Positions 34,287 through 44,777 of a stretch of DNA of 64,000 nt are shown piece after piece (positions within the stretch are counted from its first letter, which is position 1; the number at the start of each line of letters is the position of its first letter). The notes under the pieces are model-generated. The model saw nothing but the letters and a program-made list of their open reading frames with translations, ran no database searches and had not been told where the DNA came from. The DNA is from Perkinsus marinus ATCC 50983. Taxonomy: Eukaryota; Perkinsozoa; Perkinsida; Perkinsidae. The DNA lies in NCBI RefSeq assembly GCF_000006405.1, contig NW_003200804.1, forward strand, positions 54,722 through 118,721, given 5' to 3'. Made by a program: the position numbers and the translations under genes.

Positions 34287-35664
34287 TCAGCCTCCTCGAG
34301 GGGGCTTGGGGAGGTCTCCTATCCCTTTTATATTGGGCCGCCCAGACGAGGGGCCGCCTCTGCGATGGTCGTCTCTACCTCCACCTATCGCCCCAGGACT
34401 GATCCAACAACGTTGACTGCGAGAATTACCTCCTCCGCCACGGGATGATGATGATGACGAAGAGGAGCCCCCAAAGAAAGGCAGCCAACTCGTCCAACTA
34501 CTACCCTCCTCTCGGCCACCAGGGGCTATACTTGGAGGTTTCTGGTAGGCTGACGTGTTGAAGGCACCAGGATCTGCAGCTGTCTCTTGATACCTAGGCA
34601 ACGAAGTTAGCACCTCCAACACGGAAGAATGAATTGGCATAGCCTATAATTTTTCGACAGTCTAAAGTCTATGAGCCCAAGCACCTTCGCTTCTGTTCCT
34701 CTCTAACTTTGCTGAGCTGATCTTGTGCTCGCTGCTCACGATCCACTCTAGCCTGCCGACTTTCGAAGTCGAATGCCGTCCGTTTACTCTTGCCGGAGCT
34801 CGTTGGCCGCAAGCAACCTTCTCTGGGTTCGGGCGACTCAGAGCTAGCAGTCGATCGTGTGGCAGCACTGTGTCCAGGCGGGAGGAGAGAGGCTGAATTA
34901 TAAAACCTGATGTTGTGGAGTGCCATAGGGGATAGCATCGACTGATGAGGACTACTTATCCCGTGAAGCTTCCTTGACTTGCTTCATTTGCTGCTCTTGA
35001 ACGAGTCTTTTTTTCTCAACGTCCGTCCGCAGGGCGAACTGCCGTGAGTGACCGCCTGTAGGCTTCTTACCCAACGTGCCAGAACCGGTAGCTGAAGCAC
35101 GTGTGTGTAGGAGTAAGAAGTCAGTGATGACTACGTTACCGCTGGGTTGGGTACTCTGGGCAGCCTTGAGGGCATCGTGGAGATCCTCTAGACGTTCAGC
35201 TGCATCAATAAGGGTCTCATCTGCGAGATGATGATGGAGTGTGGATAGTCTAGAGCCCTATTACGTTGCTCCTCACTAGAAGGATCCCAAACATAAGAAT
35301 CAACGGTCTCTTTGAAGCCAGCTTCCCTGAGTATGCCTATTACGGGGGCATATAGTTGTCCGGTGTGTGCATCACACAGTGAATTCTGTAAAACCTGAGG
35401 AATAGCCTTGCACTAGAGGACGACAGCGATCGATATTCGGCATGTGGAGTAACCTCTGACCTAGTTGGTATCCTGCAGAGGCAACCTCAAGATTCTCCTC
35501 ACCTTTGCCGATTTCTTTATAGTGTGGTATTTGTTCTCAGTAGGATCATCTCGGATGTTCCCGAGTATCCTCACCAGCGTCCCATAGCAGGCTGCCCTCT
35601 GTGGTGTGTCCAATCCTAAGTTGGCCAACGCCGGAAGTATGTCGTCCAGAGGTGATCCTGGCAT
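34287..35664 (-). CDS. PUB-domain protein
   Basis: The PUB/PUG fold binds the C-terminal tail of the AAA ATPase p97/Cdc48. The N-terminal exon from ATG 35664 reads AACYGTLVRILGNIRDDPTE then NKYHTIKKSAK, the PUB core, and the next exon AIPQVLQN...GQLYAPVIGILREAGFKE. It is followed by helical charged blocks (LIDAAERLEDLHDALKAAQ; DVEKKRLVQEQQMKQVKE; DREQRAQDQLSKVREEQKRR) and a C-terminus with SSWTSWLPFFGG, a Ser run and an Arg/Gly-rich tail, stop at 34287. No UBX or transglutaminase domain is visible, so the type of p97 adaptor is open. Introns in the middle are only partly fixed. The start lies 113 bp from the divergent TMEM231 start. Confidence 0.65.
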
Positions 35665-35776
35665 GGCGACTAGAACAGTGCTCCGGCTGATGGAAGGTGC
35701 TCACCTGCCGTTGAGGAAATGCAAGAATGAGCAAGAGCTCAAGATTCAGACTGGAATCACCCATTTAAATGCTCCG

Positions 35777-37272
35777 ATGAAGCTTCCTTTTGCCCCAGTC
35801 AAGGTTCATAGCGAGCCATACGCGGTACACTTCGTCGCGACTAGTAGGCGTAGTTCGTATCGAAACCAGCTTGAGTATTTTCCCTTAGGTCGATGCTCGT
35901 GCGCCTACTGTTTGTGGTTGATAGTGGCAGTCACTGGCCTAGTCGTAAGTCTTGTGGGGGAGACGTATGCTACGTATTATAAGAGCAGTATGTATCCGTC
36001 TACACGTTACTATAGCAGCCTCAAGTATGTGAAGGATCTCCGATAGGCTCTGCAGGTCCCTCTAATACTGGCACTACAAGGGCATGCCTTATGGGCTAGG
36101 TCGGCCATCTATCATGAGCGTCCAGTCGTCACGTTCACGAATAACTTTTACGTACTGACGTGCCCAGTATCGCCAACCCTACCATCTCCATCAGCTCCTG
36201 ACGAACGGCCAGCCTCGGGCTGGTGCCGGCGTTGGCTTCTCCGTGGATAGTCCCTCTGGCGTGTCGATACAGTCCAACAGTATTGGCGAGGGCCAAGTCC
36301 AGCTAGAAGTGGCAGTACAGGATGGAACTGGTAGCAGTATGGCATTGTTCGCTGGACCATCTGAGTGCCTCAGAAATAAACTCGCTAGAGTTCATAGGGG
36401 AATTCAAAATGGAGCTCTCTAAGAAGCATTCAATTCTCTCGTATGCTGCAGGTCGGTATTAGGCAATGTATCAGTATTAGCACTTCTGCCCTCGTTGGTT
36501 GTGCAGTTGGTGCTGAGTTCATTCGCCCAAGTGGTATCATGAGCAGCAGCCGTCTGAATGCATGGTTGAGCTTAGACCTGGTCCAGAAGGAGGCTCTGGA
36601 AGAGGGCTCTCAGGTTGAGAGTTTATTCGGACAAGTAGGAGCATGTGCTGTCTTTGTGATGGACCGTTCAGGCGGCAGAGCGCTTGTCCAGTGGAGGAGG
36701 TGGCTCGAGTGAAGACTTCTTCGTCACCTTGGGGGCGCTGCAGGCCGATAGCGGAGTTACTCTCGTTGGGAGGAAAGTATTTCCAGATGTGTGGTGAGGC
36801 ATTGGTCAAACACGGCCGAAGTCGGCAGTTACTGTCTAGGTCGAGTCCTTCATCGGGACTGAACACAACGGATTTCACTGCCCTGCTCACCTTTATCGTC
36901 CCTGAGCAGATAGTGTATACCATATTTCTTCCAAATCGTCGATCGAACTACCCTTCTACTAGATACTACTCAATGGAAGGCTTCGAGACGTGGAAGTTCG
37001 CCTGGGTCCAATATCTTGCAATTCTATTTCCGAGCTACTTGATAGCCACTTGTGTGCTCTCATTTTGCTACAGGAATAGTCTGGTAGGAGTGTCGATCTA
37101 TAAAAGGAGAAAAATCCCCTCGCCGAGGTTCGAACCTTCGTCGTGGATCCTCTGGCATCGAGGCGGCTGGTGGTCGGGGAGCGCATCAAGGCAGCCTAGT
37201 GGGCATGATAGTGACTGTGGGCGTCTCAAGAGTCGGTCAGTGTTGACGTTTGGGAATAGGGTATTGCCGTGA
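35777..37272 (+). CDS. TMEM231-like ciliary transition-zone membrane protein
   Basis: TMEM231 belongs to the MKS/tectonic-like complex that gates the ciliary base. N-terminus MKLPFAPVKVHSEPY, TM1 after a 45-nt intron (YCLWLIVAVTGLV), then, across a 111-nt intron (35945-36055), VPLILALQGHALWARSAIYH then ERPVVTF (human: ...FWLKRSSYEEQPTVRF). Lumenal beta-rich part: SISTSALVGCAVGAEFIRPS, DFFVTLGALQADSGVTLVG. C-terminus: SMEGFETWKFAWVQYLAILF with a second TM, matching human FWEMVKFAWVQYVSILL, the family hallmark. The stop used (37272) may lie beyond a further splice site, since the last 50 residues look unnatural. Exons between 36.1 and 36.8 kb are only partly fixed. Confidence 0.8.
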
Positions 37273-37291
37273 AGGACTTTTTCCTATTGGA

Positions 37292-38357
37292 ATGGCTGAC
37301 GAGGAGACTCCAGATTACACTCTTACGCTAGAAGACGGTACAGGTAATTGCTAATCGCATTGAGGGGTTTTTACTAGTGATTTTAGTTGTCCATACTTCG
37401 AGGGAATTCACGGGGTGTGGGCGTGCAGTATACGCCAATGGGGAAGTTTATGATGGGGACTTTGATGAGGGTGTCAGGCATGGGAAGGGGACGTGGGTCT
37501 ACCATGTGTCATCTGCCTCGATGTTGGGATGCTAGGTATTGGTATAGGAATGGGGATGTTTATACGGGACAGTTCCAAGAGAACGAGAAGCATGGTATGG
37601 GCCGACTGGTGTACACTGGTAGAAAGGTGCCCAACGACGACGAAGATGGTGAAGTTGATGAGGGTAATAAGGGCCTTACCACTCCTTTCTGACATCGTAC
37701 TGCACAGGCGGTACCTCTGCTCAAGGAAGTACCTATCATGGACAGTTCAAAGAAGGCGAAAAGCATGGACAAGGAACATACAAATACAACAATGGAGATG
37801 TCTACTCTGGTGAGAGCCTTATTGAGCGCAGTATTAGTTGTATATAGCCACATCTGGGGATTGAACTCGAGCGCCTTAGAAATTCTGCGGATAGGACGAG
37901 GCGATAAGTTTTCCTGGTTTGATAGCGCCTCGTGGTTGCTGCTGTTCTATGTCAGTGTTTGTTTCGCCGTAGGTGATTGGGCCAAGGGCCGAAAGCATGG
38001 CCGTGGTACTTACGTCTATGAGGATGGGTCATCACTCGAAGGGAAGTGGAAGGAGGGTTCTTTGATGGCGGGGACTTGGACGCTTCCAAGCGGTGTCCGC
38101 TTCCTTGGGGATTTCAAGTAATATTTATCATCTCTACCAAATCGATCGATTCTATGTAGAGAGAACAAGCCCTTCGGGGAGGGAAAATGGGAGATGCCGT
38201 GTCGACAGGGTCACACGGTGTCGGGGAAGTACTACTTCTTGTGGGTAGCAGTTTCATGGTCTGCGCTAGGTATGTCCACAGCAGAGCTCCGACTGAAGAG
38301 GGGCAAGAGGCTGTTGACGACAATCTCTCTTTACGGTTCATCCCGCATGATACGTGA
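37292..38357 (+). CDS. MORN-repeat protein
   Basis: Short exons coding at least five MORN repeats: YANGEVYDGDFDEGVRHGKG, YRNGDVYTGQFQENEKHGMG, YHGQFKEGEKHGQGTYKY, NNGDVYSG / KGRKHGRGTYVYEDGSSLEG and FGEGKWEMPCRQGHTVSGKY, then a 30-residue tail ending in FIPHDT. The N-terminus (MADEETPDYTLTLEDG) is acidic. MORN proteins of this size include RSPH1-type axonemal spoke proteins and membrane-phosphoinositide linkers. The neighbour TMEM231 makes a flagellar role attractive but unproven. Introns are about 41-50 nt plus one of roughly 160 nt (37815-37971). It ends 77 bp before the next ATG on the same strand. Confidence 0.75.
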
Positions 38358-38434
38358 ATTCGGGCAGAGTTCGTTGTGTACTCACAGATTGAGATTGTGT
38401 TCGAGGGGAGAGACAATGGCAGTGTTCTTTTGCT

Positions 38435-40780
38435 ATGACTGAGCCGCTCGTCGAGGATGTGCTCTCAGGGAGGCTGTTAAAGTTCCGTAATAAACCGCCG
38501 GTCCGTCAGTCGTTAGCGCAGCTTCTCAACGAGGGCGGTACTCGGCTGAGGGAGCGACCATCAGCTTCGGGCATTGGCGACTACGTGGCACAGGGGATCG
38601 CCGAGGTCACCCGTATCGTGGACATATCAGCCCAAGACTGTTGGAGGGAGAAGTTCGTTCGACTAGGGATGCAGTGGGAAGATGGAAAGGCTAGGAATGT
38701 GCTGTTCATGGAGGAGAAGGTCATTCACTTAGCCGGGGGGTGGGTGGACGCAGCGCCTGGTCAAAGAACGAGGAATCGAGCAATGACCGGATACGAACAC
38801 ATTCTTACGGTCTATGTGCCATTCGCTGCTTATAAGTATCCAATGACGTTTGCCTTTTCGAAAGAGGCTGAGATGAAGAGGTGGGCAGACCGTCTCGCAG
38901 AGGCTTGCAACGATGAGCTTGTGGCTAGAGACCGAGGCCTGGGGCGACTCAGGGTTGCGCTGCTTTCAGTAGCTGGTCGTAGGGAGGAGGGGACCTGCTT
39001 GGAAGTCAGCCATAGTGGTTACAGTGTGCGTAGTGCTCCAGTGATTGACCTTCCTGTGGAGGTTCGGGATGTTCCTATCATACAGAACAACCCCAACGCC
39101 TATGTGGAGTTGTCGATTTGGTCCGTCGATCGGGGTACACCAGTCAAAGGCCTCGAGGTCCATTGCCCTTTCTATGAGATAGAGCGGCTCGAATCACAGA
39201 TAGTAACTTATGAGACGCCACTGGACGCGGCCGGGACGGATTCTGAGACGGTCGAAATACGCAGCGTGAAAATTCTTTTCACCATGGATAGAAGTTCTAT
39301 GGGGTCTTGGCCGCGGTATTTCCTGCCGGTCCAGGGAGAGGAGTGTGGGTGGCCACAAGGTCTCACTCTTACTCAAATCACGGACGGTGCATTGACACCT
39401 TCGTTCCGCCGTATAGGGCGGGACTTCGCCGTTGCGCAGGAGTTTTGGAGAAATGTGGTTGCTATAAGGTATTTCGAGCGACCTATGGTATCGCTATTGT
39501 GGTTCTCTGGACTGTCCCTTTGGGTTCTCTATCTCTACGAGTATTCCCTTTCTTTTGTATTCACTCTTGGCGCCCTCTCGCTGGTGACACGTCATCCACT
39601 GGTCGAGGCTCTGACAGAGTGGGGTCGGGGTGGACTTGGGCGATTTCGATGTAACTGTAAAGTGGAAGAGGGAGAGGCATTGGACAGCATGGATGTTTAT
39701 GAGAGCGAACGGAGGTTATTCGTATTTGCTGATTTTTCTCCGGAGAATCTCCTGTTATGGGATCCCCCACAGTGGAGCACGCCTGTGCTGGACAGTGCCG
39801 GTCAGGAGGAGCTAGTCCCGTGTAAAGGGCCTCGAACGGTGATGTCGGACGGCAGCTGCTGGTCGTGGCGGGTGGTTGTAGACTCCAATACTGACGAGAA
39901 TGGATACCAGTACGCTATGAGCTTCGGGGAGGGTTCATCCTGGATGAAAGAGAGCGATGTTTGGTGTTATGTGCGCCGACGGGTTTTCAGAGGCACGAAG
40001 GTGAAGGCAGGTAAAGCATCACCACTGATGGAGAAGGTAACATCGGTACAGTTTATGACCAGACCCCCATCGTCTTTCGACGTTGATAGTATCTCGCCAT
40101 GCCTTAGCCCGACGCCGGCGAAGGCTGTGTCTGGCTCGACAGTCTTGGCGCCGTGGGAGGCCGTATTTAATAAGGTGAAGCAAAACGTTGAGGAGGTGTT
40201 TTCGGCCGTCCTCACAGCATGTATAGTATTCGAGAAAATGAAGAATCTTTTCGCGTGGAAGTGCCCATGGGCAAGCTTGCTGGTCCTCATCGGTCTGCTA
40301 TCACTAGCAATGTTGTCCCTTTTCGTACCCCCACGGTATGTGGTAGAGGCTGCCATCGTGGGGTATTTTCTCTCTGGGCTACTCATTGGCATTGACCGGA
40401 GACGGCGCCATAGGAGGTTTGTTGACGAACTCAAGCGAGCAGCGAAGAGCAAAAGGCGGCTTCGGTCGTTTGTCAGCCATCCTGTGATCGACACGTGGGC
40501 CCTGAGCACATGCTTGAAGGTCCTGGGCTTCTCACTGCTCGCCTTGTGTGGCTGGGTTGCTGATGAATACCAAATCACCATTGACCTACGAACAATGGAA
40601 ACGCTGAGCACCATACATGACTTGATGCATCTAGTCGCCTGCCGCTGCCCTTGGTTCTATACTCGGGACTCAAGCCACAGTAGATTATACAATTACCATC
40701 TCTTGCTGGGCAATGTCTTAGACCATGTACCGACTGATTGTGATCTATACGATCCTCGTTCTATTACCTTCCGTCCATGA
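38435..40780 (+). CDS. PH / C2-like / DysF multi-hairpin membrane protein
   Basis: A 781-residue single exon. Order: PH-like domain (residues about 65-155: WREKFVRLGMQWEDGK, FSKEAEMKRWADRLAEAC); C2-like beta domain (RLRVALLSVAG..., YVELSIWSVDRG); first hydrophobic hairpin (SLLWFSGLSLWVLYLYEY); dysferlin-type block (RLFVFADFSPENLLLWDPP; CWSWRVVVDSNTDENGYQYA with MSFGEGSSW, then RRRVFRGTKV); second hairpin (ASLLVLIGLLSLAMLSLFVP) with a basic stretch IDRRRRHRR; and a third hydrophobic segment (LKVLGFSLLALCGWV). DysF plus C2 recalls ferlins, and the hairpins resemble those of MCTP-type ER-plasma membrane tethers. It is probably a membrane-contact or lipid-handling protein (inference). An intronless gene of this size is rare in this window. 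Confidence 0.7.
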   Translation: MTEPLVEDVLSGRLLKFRNKPPVRQSLAQLLNEGGTRLRERPSASGIGDYVAQGIAEVTRIVDISAQDCWREKFVRLGMQWEDGKARNVLFMEEKVIHLAGGWVDAAPGQRTRNRAMTGYEHILTVYVPFAAYKYPMTFAFSKEAEMKRWADRLAEACNDELVARDRGLGRLRVALLSVAGRREEGTCLEVSHSGYSVRSAPVIDLPVEVRDVPIIQNNPNAYVELSIWSVDRGTPVKGLEVHCPFYEIERLESQIVTYETPLDAAGTDSETVEIRSVKILFTMDRSSMGSWPRYFLPVQGEECGWPQGLTLTQITDGALTPSFRRIGRDFAVAQEFWRNVVAIRYFERPMVSLLWFSGLSLWVLYLYEYSLSFVFTLGALSLVTRHPLVEALTEWGRGGLGRFRCNCKVEEGEALDSMDVYESERRLFVFADFSPENLLLWDPPQWSTPVLDSAGQEELVPCKGPRTVMSDGSCWSWRVVVDSNTDENGYQYAMSFGEGSSWMKESDVWCYVRRRVFRGTKVKAGKASPLMEKVTSVQFMTRPPSSFDVDSISPCLSPTPAKAVSGSTVLAPWEAVFNKVKQNVEEVFSAVLTACIVFEKMKNLFAWKCPWASLLVLIGLLSLAMLSLFVPPRYVVEAAIVGYFLSGLLIGIDRRRRHRRFVDELKRAAKSKRRLRSFVSHPVIDTWALSTCLKVLGFSLLALCGWVADEYQITIDLRTMETLSTIHDLMHLVACRCPWFYTRDSSHSRLYNYHLLLGNVLDHVPTDCDLYDPRSITFRP

Positions 40781-40935
40781 AATATTCATGTTCCAAAACT
40801 GTGTTATCGTCCTGAGTCGGTCTCGAGTTATCGAGTTTGGGTCGTGTCCGGAGTGCTCACTAGCCTGGTGACTGTGCTAGAGTAAATGGTCGTGATGGAG
40901 TGGTACAGTCTGAATGGGCAGTAGCATCATCGTAA

Positions 40936-41904
40936 ATGAAGCCTGCCTTCCTCAAGCTACTCAAACTGGACAAGGTTCGCCAGTTTCTCCCCGATGAGCT
41001 TATTTCCGTCATATGGTCCTACCTCGTGTATCTGGGATTCCCTCGCTTCGGTCCAAGGGAGGTGTTCTGCGTCGTACGCAAAAAAATGGTATGGTGTATA
41101 GCTTTTGATGGCCGCATTGTATATGTTGGACTTTTACAGCACGCTGGTTTGCTGTTGCTCTCTACCAGTGGGGAGCTCCAGGGGGTGTTCAACCTTGGTC
41201 CTGTACATGCAATCTGCGCTGATTCGAGCATGCCCGGCCGAGCGCTCATTGCTTCAGATGATGGTAATTTACATGCGATGGTGACACAGTATAGGAGAGC
41301 TCCCTGGACTCACATGATGCTGTTTGTGTATGATGAGACATGGTCCGGAGTTTATGTTGTACACGGCAGCAAGTCCTTGGTTTGTATCCTTTCTATGGAT
41401 GCGAGTAGGATGCGGCTATACGATTTTTTCAATACATGCCAGGATTTCAGCATCCCTCTCCCAGTGGGATTCCCACTTGATATCTCCCACCTGCTCGCTT
41501 GCCGAATGACTAAAGAAGGGTGCCTATCTTGCTTCATCGTGAACACTGACACCGCGAGTCTCATTGAGTACCACTGGACGGGCACGGAACTCGTAGAGCA
41601 CAGAGTATGGAACAAGGCTTTCCTGAATTCGGTTAATTCCATGACGGCGGGCAGTCTTCCAGACGGTCGTTTTGTGCTTTTACTGAACGGCGCCGAACGT
41701 GATACTAGGATTAGTACAACAAGTAGCTACACCGTATTCTTCGATCCTACGGTAGGACACGCTATAGCTGTTTGTTCTCATCCATCGAAGCAGGGCCGTG
41801 CTACTATGGCGGGCGAATACCTTCTCATCTTAGACCCGGGAGATTCGGCTATATACCGCAGAAAGATCATCATGAACATGTTTGATACTGAATATGATCT
41901 CTAG
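40936..41904 (+). CDS. F-box-like protein, unknown propeller-like body
   Basis: A 322-residue single exon. The N-terminus has FLPDELISVIWSYLVYL, resembling the start of an F-box (LPxELxxxIxxYL). The remainder is rich in short beta-type segments (GRIVYVGLLQHAGLLLLST, VVHGSKSLVCILSMD, DGRFVLLLNG) without clear WD or Kelch motifs. If the F-box is real it would be a Skp1-cullin substrate receptor. The motif is short and the call tentative. Intronless, like the gene before it. Confidence 0.55.
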   Translation: MKPAFLKLLKLDKVRQFLPDELISVIWSYLVYLGFPRFGPREVFCVVRKKMVWCIAFDGRIVYVGLLQHAGLLLLSTSGELQGVFNLGPVHAICADSSMPGRALIASDDGNLHAMVTQYRRAPWTHMMLFVYDETWSGVYVVHGSKSLVCILSMDASRMRLYDFFNTCQDFSIPLPVGFPLDISHLLACRMTKEGCLSCFIVNTDTASLIEYHWTGTELVEHRVWNKAFLNSVNSMTAGSLPDGRFVLLLNGAERDTRISTTSSYTVFFDPTVGHAIAVCSHPSKQGRATMAGEYLLILDPGDSAIYRRKIIMNMFDTEYDL

Positions 41905-42178
41905 CAGTATATCGACCTTCCTACCAGTTGATGAGAAGTGACTCGCTCTTTAACACCACAGCACTGCGGGCGCATAATGATAAATGTCCTTTGTTGGAGT
42001 AGTGGTGGAGGTAATATTGATTCGTAGAGGGTTGCATCAACCCGGGAGTTCCCGAGATACAATTTAGATCGTTCACTTTTCAAGGAGGTCTACTGTTGCG
42101 TTGATGGAGAAGGGATGGCGTTTTGCTTGATTGCATCGGACATCATCTTGCAGCTTCTAACTCTCTGTTATATTCCCA

Positions 42179-43191
42179 ATGCCTAGTTGCCCGGTGGAGG
42201 TCCTATTCGATGCTGATCATTACCCTGAGGGGCCCAACAGGAACTTCAAGGAAGCCTCCGAGCAGGAGCTCTTGGATGAGTTCCTCCCCAAATTCGAAGG
42301 GAATCGACAATTGAAAAACCATCTTGACAGTTTGATCAACGTAAGTCTCCTGCCCCTATTCGAGGGTACCGTCAACGGAGCCTTCCATCCCTCAGATACT
42401 CGACCTCAAGGATAACACTGTGAGTGTGGATGTTGGTGCTGGCACTGGTCTCCTCACACGAGAGTTGGCCCGACCTGTCGATGCTAAAGTGTATGCCACG
42501 GAGATCTCTCAAGGGTTCCTGGACTATCTGAAGAAGGACGATCGCATTGACAAGGAAAAAGTGCATCTCATCAAGTGTGAGTCTCAGCGTCTTGTGAGCT
42601 ATAAAAATGTTGAATTCATCAACGTTGATAAAAGGGTGGGTTTGTGTAGTCTTAACTACGTGACAATATGGTGTTCTGGAGAGCCTGTGCTGGATCAGGT
42701 ACAGAAGAGAGCCTCTGCCTCCCTGAGGCGGTGAAGGGCACCGTAGACCTCGTTCTGGTCTGCGATGTCTATCATCATTTTACCCATCCCAACGCAGTTC
42801 TGAGTGACATGAAGGCCGCTCTCAAGAGTGAGTCCATTGCACTGTCCTCGGCGAAGAACTGCCGCTGTTGTTGTCAGATGAAGGCAGGCTCGTTCTCGTG
42901 GACTACTGGAGGGACCCCAACAAGTCGAGCAAAACTGATAAAAACTGGGTTTTCACACATATACGAGGAGATAAGGAAGACTTCGTCCGGGTAGCAATCG
43001 CTGTACGGTTTGATCTGATTGATTCTCCTGCATAAGTTCGCACGGAGCAGACCGAACTCATCCTGAGTGGTGCATGCCTGAAGTGGTGCTCTTGTTAGGA
43101 GATTGTCGCGGCTGGCTTCCGCGTTGTCGAGGAGCCGGAGATTCAAGGAGTAGAGGAGAACTACGTTGTTGTTTTCAAGAAGGCACTCTGA
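42179..43191 (+). CDS. SAM-dependent methyltransferase, tandem copy 1
   Basis: A class I methyltransferase. Exon 1 (42179-42340) codes DADHYPEGPNRNFKEASEQE; after a 55-nt intron (42341-42395) comes motif I VDVGAGTGLLTREL, then AKVYATEIS (motif II Glu), VHLIKCES, DLVLVCDVYHHFTHP (motif IV), GRLVLVDYWRDPNKSS and a last exon VEEPEIQGVEENYVVVFKKAL. The substrate is not evident; the short C-terminal EENYVVVFKK strand matches small-molecule or lipoprotein-type methyltransferases found in many protists. The second and third introns are only roughly placed. The adjacent copy 2 shares exon structure and even about 30 bp before the ATG. Confidence 0.82.
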
Positions 43192-43752
43192 TGATGTACA
43201 CAATGTTTGGAACTTCCTAACGCCACGTTCCTTTATTGGCTATGTTTCCACTCAACCTGGGCTTCTTGACTTCACTGTGAGTGCTTCGCAACAAAAGAAT
43301 GTGGAAGGATGTGCACGTTGTCAACTGTGTTGGTGACGGAAATTCTTAGGGAGGTTTGGAAAGCCCTCGTTGCTTCTCGCACACGTCGTACAATAGAAAC
43401 CAAACACATATCCAAAGAGTGCAACAACCATATAATCCTTCTCACGGCGGCGGAGAGAACTTTCCGTGCGAATTCATCGACTCTAGGTCTTCAATATTAC
43501 CCCGAATCTTAAACCACCCACGCGCTTTGTGTGCAAGATACTCTTTATAGCTATGCATCCTATTTCGTGAGGGCCATCTACTGCTGGTATCTTGCACGGC
43601 TCGAACTACTGTTCTTTTGTGAGATATTCCAGTGTTTTCCTCTTGAAGTGTCGAATCGGACTTGAGTCATCATGAAGTAATCCTAACGCAAATAGAATTA
43701 TGGTGTGCTCCATCGCACACTTCGTAGTTTTCAACTTTCTGTTATATTCTCA
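43192..43752. other. Spacer between the duplicated methyltransferases
   Basis: No gene seen. The last 30-40 bp before copy 2 (CTGTTATATTCTCAATG) match the flank of copy 1 (CTGTTATATTCCCAATG), marking the upstream limit of the duplication or a shared promoter/leader element. Confidence 0.5.
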
Positions 43753-44777
43753 ATGCCTAATTGTCAAGAGGAAGCCTCATTCGATCCTGATCATTATCCT
43801 GAGGGGCCCAACAAGAAATTCTTGGAAGGCTCCGAGCAGGAGCTGTTGGATGAGTATCTCCCAAAGTTTGAAGGAGATCGACAACTGAAAAATCATCTTG
43901 ACAGTGTACTTCACGTAAGTCACCCGTGGTAACTCTTCCCGCATAAACTACTGTGATGCGCATGCTCATACACGCTTCTGGTACTTAGATACTCGATCTT
44001 AAGGATAACATGGTGAGTGTTGATGTTGGTGCTGGTACCGGTCTGTTCACACGAGAGTTAGCCAAATGCGCCGGTGCTAAAGTTTACGCCACGGAGATCT
44101 CTCCTGGATTTCTGGAATACCTAAAAGAGGACAGTCGCCTCGACAAGAATCGGGTGCATCTCATCAAATGTGAGTGTCTGGGTCTTCTCAGTTGAAGTTT
44201 TTTCGTTCGACTAACGCGGTGACACGAGGGATGGCCTCCTGGAATCTCGACGTTATAGCATGTTTCTCTAGGAGTCTCGTGCTGGACCAGGTACAGAAGA
44301 GAGTCTCTGCCTCCCTGAGGAGGCGAAGGGCACCGTAGACCTCGTTCTAGTCTGCGATGTCTATCATCACTTGACACACCCACAAGCCGTCTTGAGGGAT
44401 ATCAAGGCCGCTCTAAAGGGTGAGTCTACTGTCTAGCTCTAGATGAGGAAATACCGCTGTTGTTAGGTGAAGGCAGGCTCGTTCTCATAGACCATTGGAG
44501 AGACCCCAAAAAAGCGAGTCACCCAGATGAGGATTGGGTTTTCTCTCATATGCGAGGAGACAAGGAAGACTTTGTCTGGGTAGGCATCATCACATCAAAT
44601 CGATTCCTTTTTTATTCAGTCGCATGGAGTTGCTTTTACTCATTGTGAGGGATTCGTATGCGGAAGTAATACTCTTTTTGTCAGGAAGTCGTTGCTGCTG
44701 GTTTCCGTGTTGTTGAGGAGCCAGAGATCCAAGGGGTCGAGGAAAATTACGCTGTTGTTTTCGAGAAGACGCTCTAA
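43753..44777 (+). CDS. SAM-dependent methyltransferase, tandem copy 2
   Basis: Paralogue of copy 1 in the same order and orientation: DPDHYPEGPNKKFLEGSEQE, intron of about 75 nt (from 43915), then SVDVGAGTGLFTRELAKC, AKVYATEISPGF, VHLIKCE, TVDLVLVCDVYHHLTHP, GRLVLIDHWRDPKKASHPDE, VVAAGFRVVEEPEIQGVEEN and YAVVFEKTL. The SAM-binding GAGTG and the acidic motif II are intact, so both copies look active. Differences are spread evenly and are mostly conservative in the protein, while intron sequences have diverged strongly, so the duplication is not recent. Confidence 0.82.

Noticed and set aside
35662-35665. Overlapping divergent start codons (CATG) for the PUB and TMEM231 genes
   Set aside because: TMEM231 similarity and spacing support its start at 35777; the upstream plus-strand frame looks like antisense of the PUB promoter side.
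37120-37190. tRNA-like GAGGTTCGAACCTTCG at the end of the TMEM231 gene
   Set aside because: Contains a T-arm-like palindrome, but no acceptor, D or anticodon arms can be built around it on either strand.
39967-40614. 215-codon minus-strand frame
   Set aside because: Antisense shadow of the intronless DysF-type gene, whose domains and TM segments read well on the plus strand.
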